Shown: positions 37,770 to 46,500 of the stretch, in pieces
How positions within the stretch are numbered: the first letter of the stretch is position 1
Layout of the letters: every line of letters begins with the position of its first letter
Source of the DNA: Streptomyces sp. NRRL S-87
Lineage (GTDB): Bacteria; Actinomycetota; Actinomycetes; Streptomycetales; Streptomycetaceae
Length of the DNA: 64,000 nt
NCBI RefSeq assembly: GCF_000719335.1
Contig: NZ_JOGB01000022.1
Coordinates: 39,280-103,279 of the forward strand
Direction of reading: 5' to 3'
Notes under the pieces: model-generated
Told to the model about the DNA's origin: nothing
Database searches by the model: none
The model's input: only the letters and a program-made list of their open reading frames with translations
Translations under genes and position numbers: made by a program

Positions 37770-40249
37770 CCCCCGCCCGCCAGTCGTCGCCGCCCGTCGC
37801 CGACGCCGAAGTGGCGCCCGCCCGCGCCCAGGACGCCGGCCCGGCCCCCGCCGGAGCCCCCGCCGGAGCCCCCGCCGTGCCGCCCGCGCCCGCGGAGCCG
37901 CCCGCCGTCGAGACCACCGCCAAACCGGCCCGGGCGGCGAGAACGGCGAAGGCCCCGGTGAAGGCCCCCGCCAGGACGGCGGCGAAGGCCCCGGCCAAGG
38001 CGGCGAAGCCGACCACGCCGCGGGCCCGCCGGGCCCCGGCCGCCCGCAGCGTCCGCCCCGCGCCCGCCCTGCCGGGCGAGGAGCGGGACCGGCTGCTGTC
38101 CGGGCGGCACCACGACCCGCACGCGGTGCTCGGCGCCCACCCGTGCCGCGGCGGGCTGGCCTTCCGCGCGCTGCGCCCGTACGCCAAGGCGGTGACCGTG
38201 GTCGCCAAGGGGTTGCGGGCACCGCTGCGGGACGACGGCGACGGGCTGTTCTCGGGGCTGCTGCCGCTGGCCGAGGTGCCCGAGTACCGGCTGGTGGTCA
38301 CGTACGACAGCGACGAGGTGGAGGTGGCGGACCCGTACCGCTTCCTGCCCGCCCTCGGCGAGCTGGACCTGCACCTGATCGGCGAGGGCCGGCACGAGCA
38401 GCTGTGGCGGGCCCTGGGCGCCGAGCCGATGGTCCACCAGGGCACGGCCGGCACCCGGTTCACGGTCTGGGCCCCCAACGCCCAGGGCGTGCGGGTCACG
38501 GGCGACTTCTCGTGCTGGGACGGGACCGCGTACCCGATGCGCTCGCTCGGCGGCAGCGGGGTGTGGGAGCTGTTCCTGCCCGGCGTGGCCGAGGGGACGC
38601 TGTACAAATTCGACATCACGCGCCCGGACGGCAGCCACACGCTGCGCGCGGACCCGATGGCCCGGCGCGCCGAGGTGCCGCCGGCGACCGCCTCGGTGGT
38701 GACCGCCGCGCACCACGAGTGGGGCGACGCGGAGTGGATGGCCGCGCGGGCCGAGCGGCCGGCGCACGCCTCGCCGTTCTCCGTGTACGAGGTGCACCTG
38801 GCCTCGTGGCGGCCGGGCCTGACGTACCGGCAGCTGGCCGAGCAGCTCCCCGCGTACGTGAAGGAACTGGGCTTCACCCACGTGGAGTTCATGCCGGTCG
38901 CCGAGCACCCCTTCGGCGGCTCCTGGGGCTACCAGGTCACCGGCTTCTACGCGCCGACCTCGCGCATGGGCTCCCCGGACGACTTCCGCTTCCTGGTGGA
39001 CGCCCTGCACCGGGCGGGCATCGGGGTGATCGTCGACTGGGTGCCGGCGCACTTCCCGCGCGACGCCTGGGCACTGGCCGAGTTCGACGGCCGGCCGCTG
39101 TACGAGCCCCAGGACCCGCAGCGGGCGGCGCACCCGGACTGGGGGACGCTGGAGTTCGACTACGGGCGCAAGGAGGTCCGCAACTTCCTCGTCGCCAACG
39201 CGGTGTACTGGTGCGAGGAGTTCCACGTCGACGGGCTCCGCGTGGACGCGGTGGCCTCGATGCTCTACCTCGACTACTCGCGCGAGCACGGCCAGTGGAC
39301 GCCCAACGAGCACGGCGGGCGGGAGAACCTCGACGCGGTGGCGTTCCTGCAGGAGATGAACGCGACCGTCTACCGGCGCTGCCCGGGGGTGGTCACGATC
39401 GCCGAGGAGTCCACCGCGTGGGACGGGGTGACCCGCGAGACGCACCGGGTGGGGGTCTCCGGCTTCGGGGGGCTGGGCTTCGGCCTGAAGTGGAACATGG
39501 GCTGGATGCACGACTCGCTGGGCTACCTCGCGCACGAGCCGGTGCACCGCAAGTACCACCACCACGAGATGACCTTCTCGATGGTGTACGCGTACAGCGA
39601 GAACTACGTGCTGCCGATCTCGCACGACGAGGTGGTGCACGGCAAGCGGTCGCTGGTGTCCAAGATGCCGGGCGACTGGTGGCAGCAGCGCGCCTGCCAC
39701 CGGGCGTACCTGGGCTTCATGTGGGCCCATCCGGGCAAGCAGCTGCTCTTCATGGGGCAGGAGTTCGCGCAGGGCGGCGAGTGGTCGGAGGCGCACGGCC
39801 CGGACTGGTGGCTGTTGGACCCCGCGTACGCGGCCGCGGCCGACCACAGGGGCGTACGGCAGCTGGTGGCGGACCTGAACGCGGTGTACCGGGACGTGCC
39901 GGCGCTGTGGGAGCGGGACACCGTGCCCGAGGGCTTCGCGTGGATCGAGGCGGACGCCGCGGAGGACAACGTCTTCGCTTTCCTGCGGTACGACGCCCAG
40001 GGCGCGCCGCTGCTGTCGGTGAGCAACTTCTCGCCGGTGGTGCGGCACGACTACCGGATCGGGGTGCCGGACCCGGACGCGGTGCCGGCCTGGAGCGAGG
40101 TGCTCAACACGGACGCGCCCCGCTACGGGGGCAGCGGGGTGCCGAACCCGGCGCCGGTGAAGCCGGAGCCGGTACCGGCGCAGGGGCGGGGGGCCAGTCT
40201 GCGGCTGACCCTCCCGCCGCTGGCGACGGTGTGGTTCCGGCCCGCCTGA
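37766..40249 (+). CDS. glgB: 1,4-alpha-glucan branching enzyme with a basic Ala/Lys/Pro N-terminal extension
   Basis: An 827-residue GH13 branching enzyme. The first 90-100 residues are a low-complexity Ala/Pro region turning Lys-rich ([20 protein letters not shown]), like histone H1 tails. Enzyme sequence starts at about 105 with [17 protein letters not shown]. The catalytic barrel has the nucleophile D494 in [17 protein letters not shown] and acid/base E547 in [19 protein letters not shown] carries the third acid. It makes alpha-1,6 branches in the glucan produced by GlgE. GTG at 37766 is preceded by GAGGAGG. The extension's role is unknown: a disordered linker, glucan binding or localisation. 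Confidence 0.94.
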   Translation: MTPARQSSPPVADAEVAPARAQDAGPAPAGAPAGAPAVPPAPAEPPAVETTAKPARAARTAKAPVKAPARTAAKAPAKAAKPTTPRARRAPAARSVRPAPALPGEERDRLLSGRHHDPHAVLGAHPCRGGLAFRALRPYAKAVTVVAKGLRAPLRDDGDGLFSGLLPLAEVPEYRLVVTYDSDEVEVADPYRFLPALGELDLHLIGEGRHEQLWRALGAEPMVHQGTAGTRFTVWAPNAQGVRVTGDFSCWDGTAYPMRSLGGSGVWELFLPGVAEGTLYKFDITRPDGSHTLRADPMARRAEVPPATASVVTAAHHEWGDAEWMAARAERPAHASPFSVYEVHLASWRPGLTYRQLAEQLPAYVKELGFTHVEFMPVAEHPFGGSWGYQVTGFYAPTSRMGSPDDFRFLVDALHRAGIGVIVDWVPAHFPRDAWALAEFDGRPLYEPQDPQRAAHPDWGTLEFDYGRKEVRNFLVANAVYWCEEFHVDGLRVDAVASMLYLDYSREHGQWTPNEHGGRENLDAVAFLQEMNATVYRRCPGVVTIAEESTAWDGVTRETHRVGVSGFGGLGFGLKWNMGWMHDSLGYLAHEPVHRKYHHHEMTFSMVYAYSENYVLPISHDEVVHGKRSLVSKMPGDWWQQRACHRAYLGFMWAHPGKQLLFMGQEFAQGGEWSEAHGPDWWLLDPAYAAAADHRGVRQLVADLNAVYRDVPALWERDTVPEGFAWIEADAAEDNVFAFLRYDAQGAPLLSVSNFSPVVRHDYRIGVPDPDAVPAWSEVLNTDAPRYGGSGVPNPAPVKPEPVPAQGRGASLRLTLPPLATVWFRPA

Positions 40250-40271
40250 CGGGGGCGGGGTCGTGCGGGTC

Positions 40272-40610
40272 TCAGACCCGCGCGAGGACCTCGTCGATCT
40301 CCTGGAGGAGCAGGCGCTTGGGGCGGGCGCCGACGCTCTGCCGGACCGGCTCGCCCCCCTTGAAGAACATCAGGGTCGGCATGGACAGCACCCCGTAGCG
40401 GGACTGGCTGACGGGGTTCCTGTCGACGTCGATCTGCACGACCTTGATCCGTCCGGCCTGCTCGGCGGCGATCGCGCTCAGTACGGGGGCCAGCTGGCGG
40501 CACGGGCCGCACCAGTCCGCGGTGAACTCGACCAGGACCGGCAGCTCGGCCGCAAGGACCTCGGTCTCGAAGTCGGTGTCGGTCACCTCGGGCACTCCGG
40601 CTGCGCGCAT
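40272..40610 (-). CDS. trx: thioredoxin
   Basis: A 112-residue thioredoxin with the canonical active site WCGPC (C34, C37) and the cis-proline loop SMPTLMFFKGG. The ATG at 40610 has GAGGAG at optimal distance. It lies 11 bp downstream of a MerR-family gene on the same strand, so the two are an operon, probably autoregulated through the palindrome at 41058-41075. It reduces protein disulfides in the cytoplasm. It is convergent with glgB, 22 bp away. Confidence 0.95.
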   Translation of the reverse strand: MRAAGVPEVTDTDFETEVLAAELPVLVEFTADWCGPCRQLAPVLSAIAAEQAGRIKVVQIDVDRNPVSQSRYGVLSMPTLMFFKGGEPVRQSVGARPKRLLLQEIDEVLARV

Positions 40611-40621
40611 GGGGCTCCTCC

Positions 40622-41041
40622 TCATCGGTCGAATTCACAGCGGGGCTCCGGACCTCCCGGTGCCTCCGCCCCGGCGGCCAGCTCGGCCACCGCGCGCTCC
40701 GCGGTCGCCAGCTGGCGCGCCACCTGCTGCCGTACGTCCGTCAACCGGTCGATCAGCCCGTCGAGTTCGGCGAGCTTGCGGCGGTACACGGCGAGCGAGG
40801 CGGGACAGGAGTCGCCGGCCGGGTGGCCCGCCCGGAGGCAGTCCACGAACGGCCGGGTCTCCTCCAGGTCGAAGCCGAAGTCCTGCAGCGTGCGGATCTG
40901 CCGCAGCAGCTGCAGGTCGTCCTCGTCGTACTCGCGGTACCCGTTGACGGCCCGGCGGGCGGGCAGCAGCCCCCGGGACTCGTAGTAGCGGAGGGTCCGC
41001 GTGGTGGTCCCGGCCTTGGCGGCCAGCTCGCCGATGCGCAT
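40622..41041 (-). CDS. MerR family regulator, possibly thiol- or metal-responsive
   Basis: A 139-residue MerR protein. The N-terminal winged helix begins IGELAAKAGTTTRTLRYYESRGLLP and continues YREYDEDDLQLLRQI. A dimerisation helix with several Gln and Arg residues follows. Three Cys residues are at about 73 (FVDCLRAGHP), 83 (GDSCPAS) and near the C-terminus (EPRCEF); with the neighbouring His they could bind a metal or respond to oxidation, but no published motif is matched exactly. ATG at 41041 or GTG at 41047 could start it. It precedes a thioredoxin gene, which suggests control of thiol redox balance. Confidence 0.85.
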   Translation of the reverse strand: MRIGELAAKAGTTTRTLRYYESRGLLPARRAVNGYREYDEDDLQLLRQIRTLQDFGFDLEETRPFVDCLRAGHPAGDSCPASLAVYRRKLAELDGLIDRLTDVRQQVARQLATAERAVAELAAGAEAPGGPEPRCEFDR

Positions 41042-41057
41042 GTCCACGACCGTAAGC

Positions 41058-41075
41058 CTTGACGCCGACGTCAAG
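41058..41075 (-). promoter_or_regulatory. putative MerR operator/promoter
   Basis: CTTGACGCCGACGTCAAG is an 18-bp palindrome with one mismatched pair, about 17 bp before the MerR start. The minus strand carries TTGACG as a -35 element and a TACGGT-like -10 nearer the start, as expected for MerR promoters. The AraC-type gene's stop codon (41071-41073) falls inside it. Confidence 0.65.
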
Positions 41076-42126
41076 CCAAGGGGCGGTGCCGGGGCCCCGC
41101 CCCGGTCCCGTCCCCTGCCCCGGTCCCGGTCCCGGTCCCGGTCCCGGTCCCTGTCCCGGCCCCGGCCCCACCGCGGGCGCCGAAGCCCCGCCGGTACTCG
41201 CGCGGGGGCACGCCGCGGCGGCGCACGAACTGCTCGCGCAGGACGGCCGCGCCGGAGAAGCCGCAGCTGCGGGCGATCTCCTCCAGGGGTGCCGAACTGG
41301 TCTCCAGCAGCTCTTCGGCCCGGTTCAGCCGCTGGGCCAGCAGCCAGGCGTGCGGGGTGCTTCCGGTGGCCGCGCCGAAGCGGCGGACGAAGGAGCGGCG
41401 GCTCATCAGCGCCCGGCGGGCCAGGTCGTCCACGGTCAGCCGGCGGTCGAGGTGGGCCCGGGCCCAGCCGAGCACGTCGGCGAGCCGCTCGTCGTCGCCG
41501 TCCCGCGGGACGGGCGCGGCCACGTACTGGGCCTGCCCGCCGTCCCGGTGCGGCGGCAGGACCAGGTCGCGGGCCACGGCGTTGGCGACGGCCGCCCCGT
41601 GGGCCCGGCGCACCAGGTGCAGGCACAGGTCGAAGCCGGCGGCCGCGCCGGCGCCGGTCACGATCCGGTCCTCGTCCACGTAGAGGGCGTCGGGCACCAC
41701 GGTGACGGCGGGGTGCCGGGCGGCGAGGAGCTCGGCGAAGCGCCAGTGGGTGGTGGCGCGCAGGCCGTCGAGGAGTCCGGCCGCGGCGAGCGCGAAGCCG
41801 CCGACGCAGTGCGCGGCCACGGTCGCGCCGCGCGCGTGGGCGGCGCGCAGGGCCTCGGCGGCGGGCGCCGGCGGTGGCTCGCGGAAGCCCGCCCAGGGCA
41901 GGGCGAGCACGAGCTCGGCGTCGGCCAGGGCGTCGAGTCCGTGCGGCACGTCGACGCGTACGCCGACGTCGGTGACCACCGGGCCGGGGCGGTCGGTGCA
42001 CAGGGTGAGGGCGAAGCGGGGGACGGCCGGATCGGCGCGCGCGTCGAAGACCTCGGTGACCAGGCCGAGGGCGAGCATGCCCACGCCGGGCGGGGCGTAG
42101 GCGGCGACGGTGCGGAAGGGGGTCAT
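41071..42126 (-). CDS. GlxA-type AraC family regulator with DJ-1/PfpI-like sensor domain
   Basis: A 351-residue regulator. The N-terminal half (about 1-185) is the DJ-1/PfpI-like amidotransferase fold, with AAHCVGGFALAAAG at the nucleophile-elbow position (Cys present). The C-terminal domain (about 220-320) is the two-helix-turn-helix AraC/XylS fold: LTVDDLARRALMSRRSFVRRF and APLEEIARSCGFSGAAVLRE. A tail of alternating Gly and Thr arises from a GGTCCC hexamer repeat in the DNA. ATG at 42126 is divergent from the metallo-beta-lactamase-fold gene, which it may regulate. GlxA-like proteins respond to small metabolites; the ligand is unknown here. Confidence 0.9.
   Translation of the reverse strand: MTPFRTVAAYAPPGVGMLALGLVTEVFDARADPAVPRFALTLCTDRPGPVVTDVGVRVDVPHGLDALADAELVLALPWAGFREPPPAPAAEALRAAHARGATVAAHCVGGFALAAAGLLDGLRATTHWRFAELLAARHPAVTVVPDALYVDEDRIVTGAGAAAGFDLCLHLVRRAHGAAVANAVARDLVLPPHRDGGQAQYVAAPVPRDGDDERLADVLGWARAHLDRRLTVDDLARRALMSRRSFVRRFGAATGSTPHAWLLAQRLNRAEELLETSSAPLEEIARSCGFSGAAVLREQFVRRRGVPPREYRRGFGARGGAGAGTGTGTGTGTGTGAGDGTGAGPRHRPLA
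41102..41160. repeat. GGTCCC hexanucleotide repeat in the AraC-type gene
   Basis: Five perfect GGTCCC units at 41122-41151 with degenerate copies on both sides, encoding the Gly-Thr tail of the regulator. Likely a slippage-prone simple repeat. Confidence 0.8.
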
Positions 42127-42217
42127 GCGGTGATCCTGGCACGGTGGCACGATTCCCGCGATGGATGGCATCCGTGCCACTCACGCCGGGTGGCGCGGCG
42201 GGGCCAGGCTTGTCGCC

Positions 42218-42799
42218 ATGACGACGGAATACCGCATCCTGACGACGGGTTACACGCTCTCCACCGGGCCCGGGGTGGCCGCCACGGTCTCGTACGTGAC
42301 GGACGGCGAACGGCACGTGATCGTGGACCCCGGCATGGTGGCGCACCGCGACCGGATCCTGGGGCCGCTGGCGGAGCTGGGGCTGGGCCCGGACGACATC
42401 ACGGACGTGGTGCTCAGCCACCACCACCCGGACAACACCATGAACGTGGGCCTGTTCGGCGAGGCGCGGGTGCACGACCACAAGGCGGTCTACCGCGCGG
42501 ACCAGTGGACCGACCGCGACGCGGAGGGCGCCGAGCTCGGCCGCGGGCTGCGGCTGATCCGCACCCCGGGGCACAGCGCGGAGGACATCACGCTGCTCGC
42601 GGACACGGCCGAGGGCGTCGTGGCCTTCGTGGGGGACCTGTGGTGGCGGCCCGACGGCCCGGCCGAGGACCCGGTGGCCCCGGACCACGTGCGCCTGCGG
42701 GAGAGCCGGCAGCGGGTGCTGGACGCGGCCGACGTGATCGTGCCGGGCCACGGTCCTGCCTTCCCCGCGGAACAGTGGAGGGGGTCCGCCGACTTGTAG
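42218..42799 (+). CDS. metallo-beta-lactamase-fold hydrolase with HxHxDN variant motif
   Basis: A 193-residue protein. The metal motif reads VVLSHHHPDNTMN, that is H-x-H-x-D-N where the family consensus ends in His. Further ligands are in TPGHSAEDITLL, FVGDLWW and VPGHGPAFP. The substrate is unknown; the short form and HHHPDN resemble small thioesterase or MBLAC1-like proteins. It is divergent from the GlxA-type regulator with about 90 bp between starts. The ATG at 42218 has a weak ribosome site; an in-frame upstream ATG at 42161 would add 19 residues with poor family fit. Confidence 0.82.
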   Translation: MTTEYRILTTGYTLSTGPGVAATVSYVTDGERHVIVDPGMVAHRDRILGPLAELGLGPDDITDVVLSHHHPDNTMNVGLFGEARVHDHKAVYRADQWTDRDAEGAELGRGLRLIRTPGHSAEDITLLADTAEGVVAFVGDLWWRPDGPAEDPVAPDHVRLRESRQRVLDAADVIVPGHGPAFPAEQWRGSADL

Positions 42800-42834
42800 G
42801 GGGTGAGACCTTTCAGCAGAGACGGGGGAGACAC

Positions 42835-43737
42835 GTGCGCAGGGTGTGTGTGATCGGGGGCAGCCGGTACTTCGGGAAGCGGCTGATCGAGCGGCTGGTG
42901 GCGCGCGGCGACGAGGTGACCGTGGTGAACCGCGGCTCGGCACCGGCGCCGGCGGGGGTGGAGCAGCTGGTCGCCGACCGGAACGACGAGGCGGCGCTGC
43001 GGGCCGCGCTCGGGGACCGGGTGTTCGACGTGGTGGTCGACCAGGTCTGCTACACGCCCGTGCAGGCGGCGATCGCCCGGCGGGTCTTCGAGGGCCGCAC
43101 CGGGCGGTACGTGATGACCTCGACGATCGAGGTGTACGAGCACGAGGACGCGGATCACCCGGTGCCCGAGGACGCCCTCGACCTGGCGGCGGTGGTGGTG
43201 CGTCCGGAGCTGCCGTGGGGCGACCCCGGGTTCCTGGAGGAGCACTACGGCGAGGGCAAGCGCCAGGCGGAGGCGGTGTTCGCCGCCGCCCCCGCCTTCC
43301 CGTACGTGACGGTGCGGGTGGGCCACGTGCTGGGCGGGGCGGACGACTTCACGGGGCGGCTGGAGCACTACGCGGACCGGCTGCGGGCGGGTGAGCCGGT
43401 GGTGGTGACCGAGCCGAACCACCCGTCGACGTACATATACGTCGAGGAGATCGCCGACTTCCTCGCCTGGGCGGCCGGCGCGGACTTCACCGGTCCGGTG
43501 AACGCGCTCGCGCACGGCCCGCTGACCACGCGGGACATCGTGGAGGCGGTGCGGGCGGTGACGGGCGGGGCGGCGCCGGAGTACCGGGTGGCCGGAGCGG
43601 GCGGGGCGGCCTCGCCGTTCGCGTTCGCGCGGGCGTACGGGATGTCGGGCGCCCGGGCCGAGGAGCTGGGATTCACCTTCTCGCACACCAAGGACTGGCT
43701 GGCCGGGGCGGTGGCGGACACGCTCGCGGCCCGCTGA
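42835..43737 (+). CDS. NAD-dependent epimerase/dehydratase-like protein
   Basis: A 300-residue Rossmann-fold protein. The N-terminus RRVCVIGGSRYFGKRLIERL has the GGSRYFG nucleotide-binding loop of atypical epimerases, distinct from the usual GxxGxxG. YVMTSTIEVYEHE and EEHYGEGKRQAE correspond to the catalytic Ser/Thr and YxxxK regions (Y-G-E-G-K). ARAYGMSGARAEELGFTF is near the C-terminus. Members act on nucleotide sugars or other NAD(P)-dependent substrates; I cannot name it. GTG at 42835 follows GGGGGAG. It lies 35 bp downstream of the MBL-fold gene, so the two may be co-transcribed. Confidence 0.85.
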   Translation: MRRVCVIGGSRYFGKRLIERLVARGDEVTVVNRGSAPAPAGVEQLVADRNDEAALRAALGDRVFDVVVDQVCYTPVQAAIARRVFEGRTGRYVMTSTIEVYEHEDADHPVPEDALDLAAVVVRPELPWGDPGFLEEHYGEGKRQAEAVFAAAPAFPYVTVRVGHVLGGADDFTGRLEHYADRLRAGEPVVVTEPNHPSTYIYVEEIADFLAWAAGADFTGPVNALAHGPLTTRDIVEAVRAVTGGAAPEYRVAGAGGAASPFAFARAYGMSGARAEELGFTFSHTKDWLAGAVADTLAAR

Positions 43738-43754
43738 GCCGCATCGATCGGAAC

Positions 43755-43789
43755 CGGGGCCTCCGCGACCCCCGTGCGCGGAGGCCCCG
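43755..43789 (+). terminator. stem-loop after the epimerase gene
   Basis: Perfect 13-bp arms CGGGGCCTCCGCG and CGCGGAGGCCCCG with a 9-nt loop, 17 bp after the stop. Confidence 0.8.
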
Positions 43790-43927
43790 CATAGGGATCA
43801 CGCACGGGAGGGCGTTCCGGTTCAGCCTCGCGACCGGCGGATTTCCGCCACGGTCCGTACAACCATCGGGGCCTCTCCCGTGTCGCACATGCGGCAGGAC
43901 ACCACACAGGCCCGATGGGGGAACCCT

Positions 43928-45496
43928 TTGAGAAAGTTCATGGCAGCCGCGGCGGGCACGGCGCTCGCGCTCGGCGCCACCACGCTGGCGGCGGTGCCGG
44001 CCGCCCAGGCGGCCGCCGCCCCGCTGAAGTCGGCGGTCTGGACCGACGTGCACGACGGCAAGGTCTTCGCCGCCTTCAACCTGCTGGACGACGGCGTGCG
44101 TCCCGAGGACGTCAGCCTGCACATCCGGCGCAGGGGCTCCGACGCGGTCCTCGCCTCCGTGAAGCTGCAGGGCACCGAGAAGTGTGCGCCCACCTCCGAC
44201 TGCTGGGACTCGACCTACCTGACGGACCCGCTCTCGCTCCCGGGGCTCGGCGGCTACACGGTGGACGTCCTCGTCAAGGAGGGCACGGCCGAGGAGCGCG
44301 TCCGCCGCGACCGGGGCGAGGTCCAGTACGGCCTGGACGCGCACATGGTGCTGACGCCCGACCACGCGTGGCTCTCGTACGACACCCCGCAGGTCACGGT
44401 GAACGGCACCCTCCTGGCCGAGGACCCGGACACGCACGAGACCAAGCCGTTCGCCGGGGTCACGGTGAGCGGGGGCCTCCCGACCGACAGTGCGGGGCAC
44501 TTCTCGGCGCGGGCCACCGCCACCGAGTTCACCCCCTCGCCGACGCTCTCCTTCGAGACGGACACGACGCGGCAGCAGATCACCATCCCGTTCCACAAGC
44601 AGGACCTGAAGCTGGCGGTGGCCACGCCGTCCGGGACGGTCACGGCCCCGGACGGCAGCTACATCCCGGTCAAGGGCAGGCTCACCCGGATCGCCGACGA
44701 CGGCACGGAGAAGCCGGTCGGCCTGCACGGGATCTCCGTCGGCGGCGGACGGCTGCCGCTGACCGCGAAGGACGGCACGTTCTCGGGCAGCGTCGGCGCC
44801 CCGGTGGGCACGGTGACCGTCCAGCCCGACCCGTTCTTCTACTTCAACGCACCCCCGAAGCACACGTTCCAGGTGCAGGCCGCGACGTCCGTCTTCACCT
44901 CGGTGAAGGGCGAGGTCGACAAGTACCGCAAGGTCACCTTCACCGGGAAGCTGGGCACCAGGACCGGCACGGCCTCGCCGGGCGTGAAGCTCCCCCTGCA
45001 CATCCAGTACTCGGCGGACGGCCGCACCTGGTCGGAGGCGGGCGGCTTCACGGCCGAGTACGGGGTGCAGTTCACCCGGTCCTCGACGCGCAGGGCCGAC
45101 GTGGACAAGGCCGGCTACTGGCGGCTGGTGTCCGGGACGACGACCCTGATCAGCCCGTCGTTCAAGCTCGGCCGCAAGGCCACGCAGCTCTTCAACGACG
45201 ACGTGACCCCGGAGCCGGTGCGCAAGGGCGCGAGGATCACGGCCAAGGGCGGGCTGCTCCAGCGGTCGGGCACGTCGTGGCGGGCCTTCGGCGGCCAGAC
45301 CGTCCGCGTCTACTTCAAGGCGGCCACCCGCGGTGCCACCTGGCAGCGGCTCGGCACCGCCGTGACGCGGGCCGACGGCACCTTCAGCCGTACGTTCACG
45401 GCCGAGCGGGACGGCACCTGGCAGATCCGGTTCGTCGACGCGCCGGCCACCCACTACGCCGTGTCCGGCCGCGAGGACTACGTCGACGTCCGCTGA
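43928..45496 (+). CDS. large secreted protein of unknown function
   Basis: A 522-residue exported protein. TTG at 43928 has GGGGGAA 4 nt upstream; the internal ATG at 43940 is an alternative. The signal peptide (LRKFMAAAAGTALALGATTLAAVPAAQA) ends at about residue 31. The rest is a string of beta-rich domains of 80-100 residues, with two Cys close together (KCAPTSDCWD, at about 83 and 89) that could form a disulfide. C-terminal repeats such as VRVYFKAATRGATWQRLGTAVTRADGTFS and the earlier LHIQYSADGRTWSEAGGF resemble Ig-like modules found in Streptomyces calcium-binding or adhesive proteins. A terminator lies upstream, so it has its own promoter. Confidence 0.78.
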   Translation: MRKFMAAAAGTALALGATTLAAVPAAQAAAAPLKSAVWTDVHDGKVFAAFNLLDDGVRPEDVSLHIRRRGSDAVLASVKLQGTEKCAPTSDCWDSTYLTDPLSLPGLGGYTVDVLVKEGTAEERVRRDRGEVQYGLDAHMVLTPDHAWLSYDTPQVTVNGTLLAEDPDTHETKPFAGVTVSGGLPTDSAGHFSARATATEFTPSPTLSFETDTTRQQITIPFHKQDLKLAVATPSGTVTAPDGSYIPVKGRLTRIADDGTEKPVGLHGISVGGGRLPLTAKDGTFSGSVGAPVGTVTVQPDPFFYFNAPPKHTFQVQAATSVFTSVKGEVDKYRKVTFTGKLGTRTGTASPGVKLPLHIQYSADGRTWSEAGGFTAEYGVQFTRSSTRRADVDKAGYWRLVSGTTTLISPSFKLGRKATQLFNDDVTPEPVRKGARITAKGGLLQRSGTSWRAFGGQTVRVYFKAATRGATWQRLGTAVTRADGTFSRTFTAERDGTWQIRFVDAPATHYAVSGREDYVDVR

Positions 45497-45516
45497 CACC
45501 CACCGGCCCCGGGGGC

Positions 45517-45533
45517 CGTCCGCCCAGCGGACG
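45517..45533 (+). terminator. short stem-loop after the secreted protein gene
   Basis: CGTCCGC-CCA-GCGGACG, 7-bp arms, 20 bp after the stop and preceded by a GGCCCCGGGGGCC hairpin at 45505-45517. Confidence 0.55.
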
Positions 45534-45774
45534 CCTTCACTCCGGTTCCCGGCCGCGACGGCTCGCGCCGTTGCGGTCGGGGGCGGCCGGAAGTTACCGT
45601 TCCGTACCGCTGGCGCGCGCACGGAACCGGCGACATAGTGGATCTTCCCCCAGACGGGTTACCGGACAGTCGCGGGAGAAACGGGCGAAAGCGCCGGAGA
45701 TCCTAGGACGATCCTACGAGTTGTGACCTTGGTCGAACAGACCGTAGTCGTCGGGTCCCGGCCACCTCTACGGT

Positions 45775-46467
45775 GTGGCCGTGCACCAGAGCCCACCCTT
45801 CGACGCCCTCGCCGCCCGCCGCCTGCGCGCCGCCCTGGGCATGGCCCCCGGCCACGTCGCCTACGGCCTGCGCGCCCAGTACGGACTCCTCGTCACGCCC
45901 GAGACGGTCATGGCGTGGGAGCGCGGCGAGGTCGCGCCGACCTCCGCCGAGCTGACCGCCCTCGCGGGCGTCCTGTGGTGCTCCCCGGGCGAGCTGCTCG
46001 CCCGGCCCCGGAGCCTGCGCGAGCACCGGATGGCCAAGGGCATCGCCCCCGAGGAGCTGGCCCGCCGCATCGGGCTGGACGCCGGCGCGTACCAGAAGAT
46101 GGAGAACTCCGGCCGCTGGAAGGGCAACGAGCGCCAGTCCGCCGCCCTCGCCCAGGTCCTCGGGCTCGGTCTGCCGGACTTCGTCGTCGCCACCGGGCGG
46201 GAGGAGGAGCTGGCCGAGGTGCTGCGCAACGCCGTCACCACGCGCTGGCAGGCGTACGTCAAGCCGCTCTCGAAGCTGGTGCCGGTCCCCCGGGAGCACC
46301 TGGAGCGGGTGGTGGGGCAGCTCTACGACGACTACCAGTCGACGATGGTCGCCACGCTCAGCTGGGGCGGCGGTGGCGGCCAGGCCGCCAGCGGCGACGC
46401 CGGCCGCGAGTTCCTCTCCGTCGTCACCGACCACTTCTGGGAACGCCTGGGCATCGCCCGACCGTGA
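45775..46467 (+). CDS. XRE-type helix-turn-helix DNA-binding protein
   Basis: A 230-residue protein with two helix-turn-helix units: LRAALGMAPGHVAYGLRAQYG with VTPETVMAWERGEVAPTSAEL at residues about 15-60, and MAKGIAPEELARRIGLDAGAYQKMENSG at about 85-112. The C-terminal half is helical, ends with a Gly-rich loop and may bind a ligand or dimerise. GTG at 45775 has no Shine-Dalgarno and could be leaderless; GTG at 45781 is two codons later. It is convergent with pfkA; control of the neighbouring glycolytic genes is possible but not shown. Confidence 0.78.
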   Translation: MAVHQSPPFDALAARRLRAALGMAPGHVAYGLRAQYGLLVTPETVMAWERGEVAPTSAELTALAGVLWCSPGELLARPRSLREHRMAKGIAPEELARRIGLDAGAYQKMENSGRWKGNERQSAALAQVLGLGLPDFVVATGREEELAEVLRNAVTTRWQAYVKPLSKLVPVPREHLERVVGQLYDDYQSTMVATLSWGGGGGQAASGDAGREFLSVVTDHFWERLGIARP

Positions 46468-46500
46468 CCGGCGGTCCGGCACGGGGCCCGGAGAGCCGGG

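Noticed and set aside
42218..42799. Considered a beta-lactamase conferring resistance
   Set aside because: The protein is short, lacks a signal peptide and has the HxHxDN variant; no resistance function can be supported.
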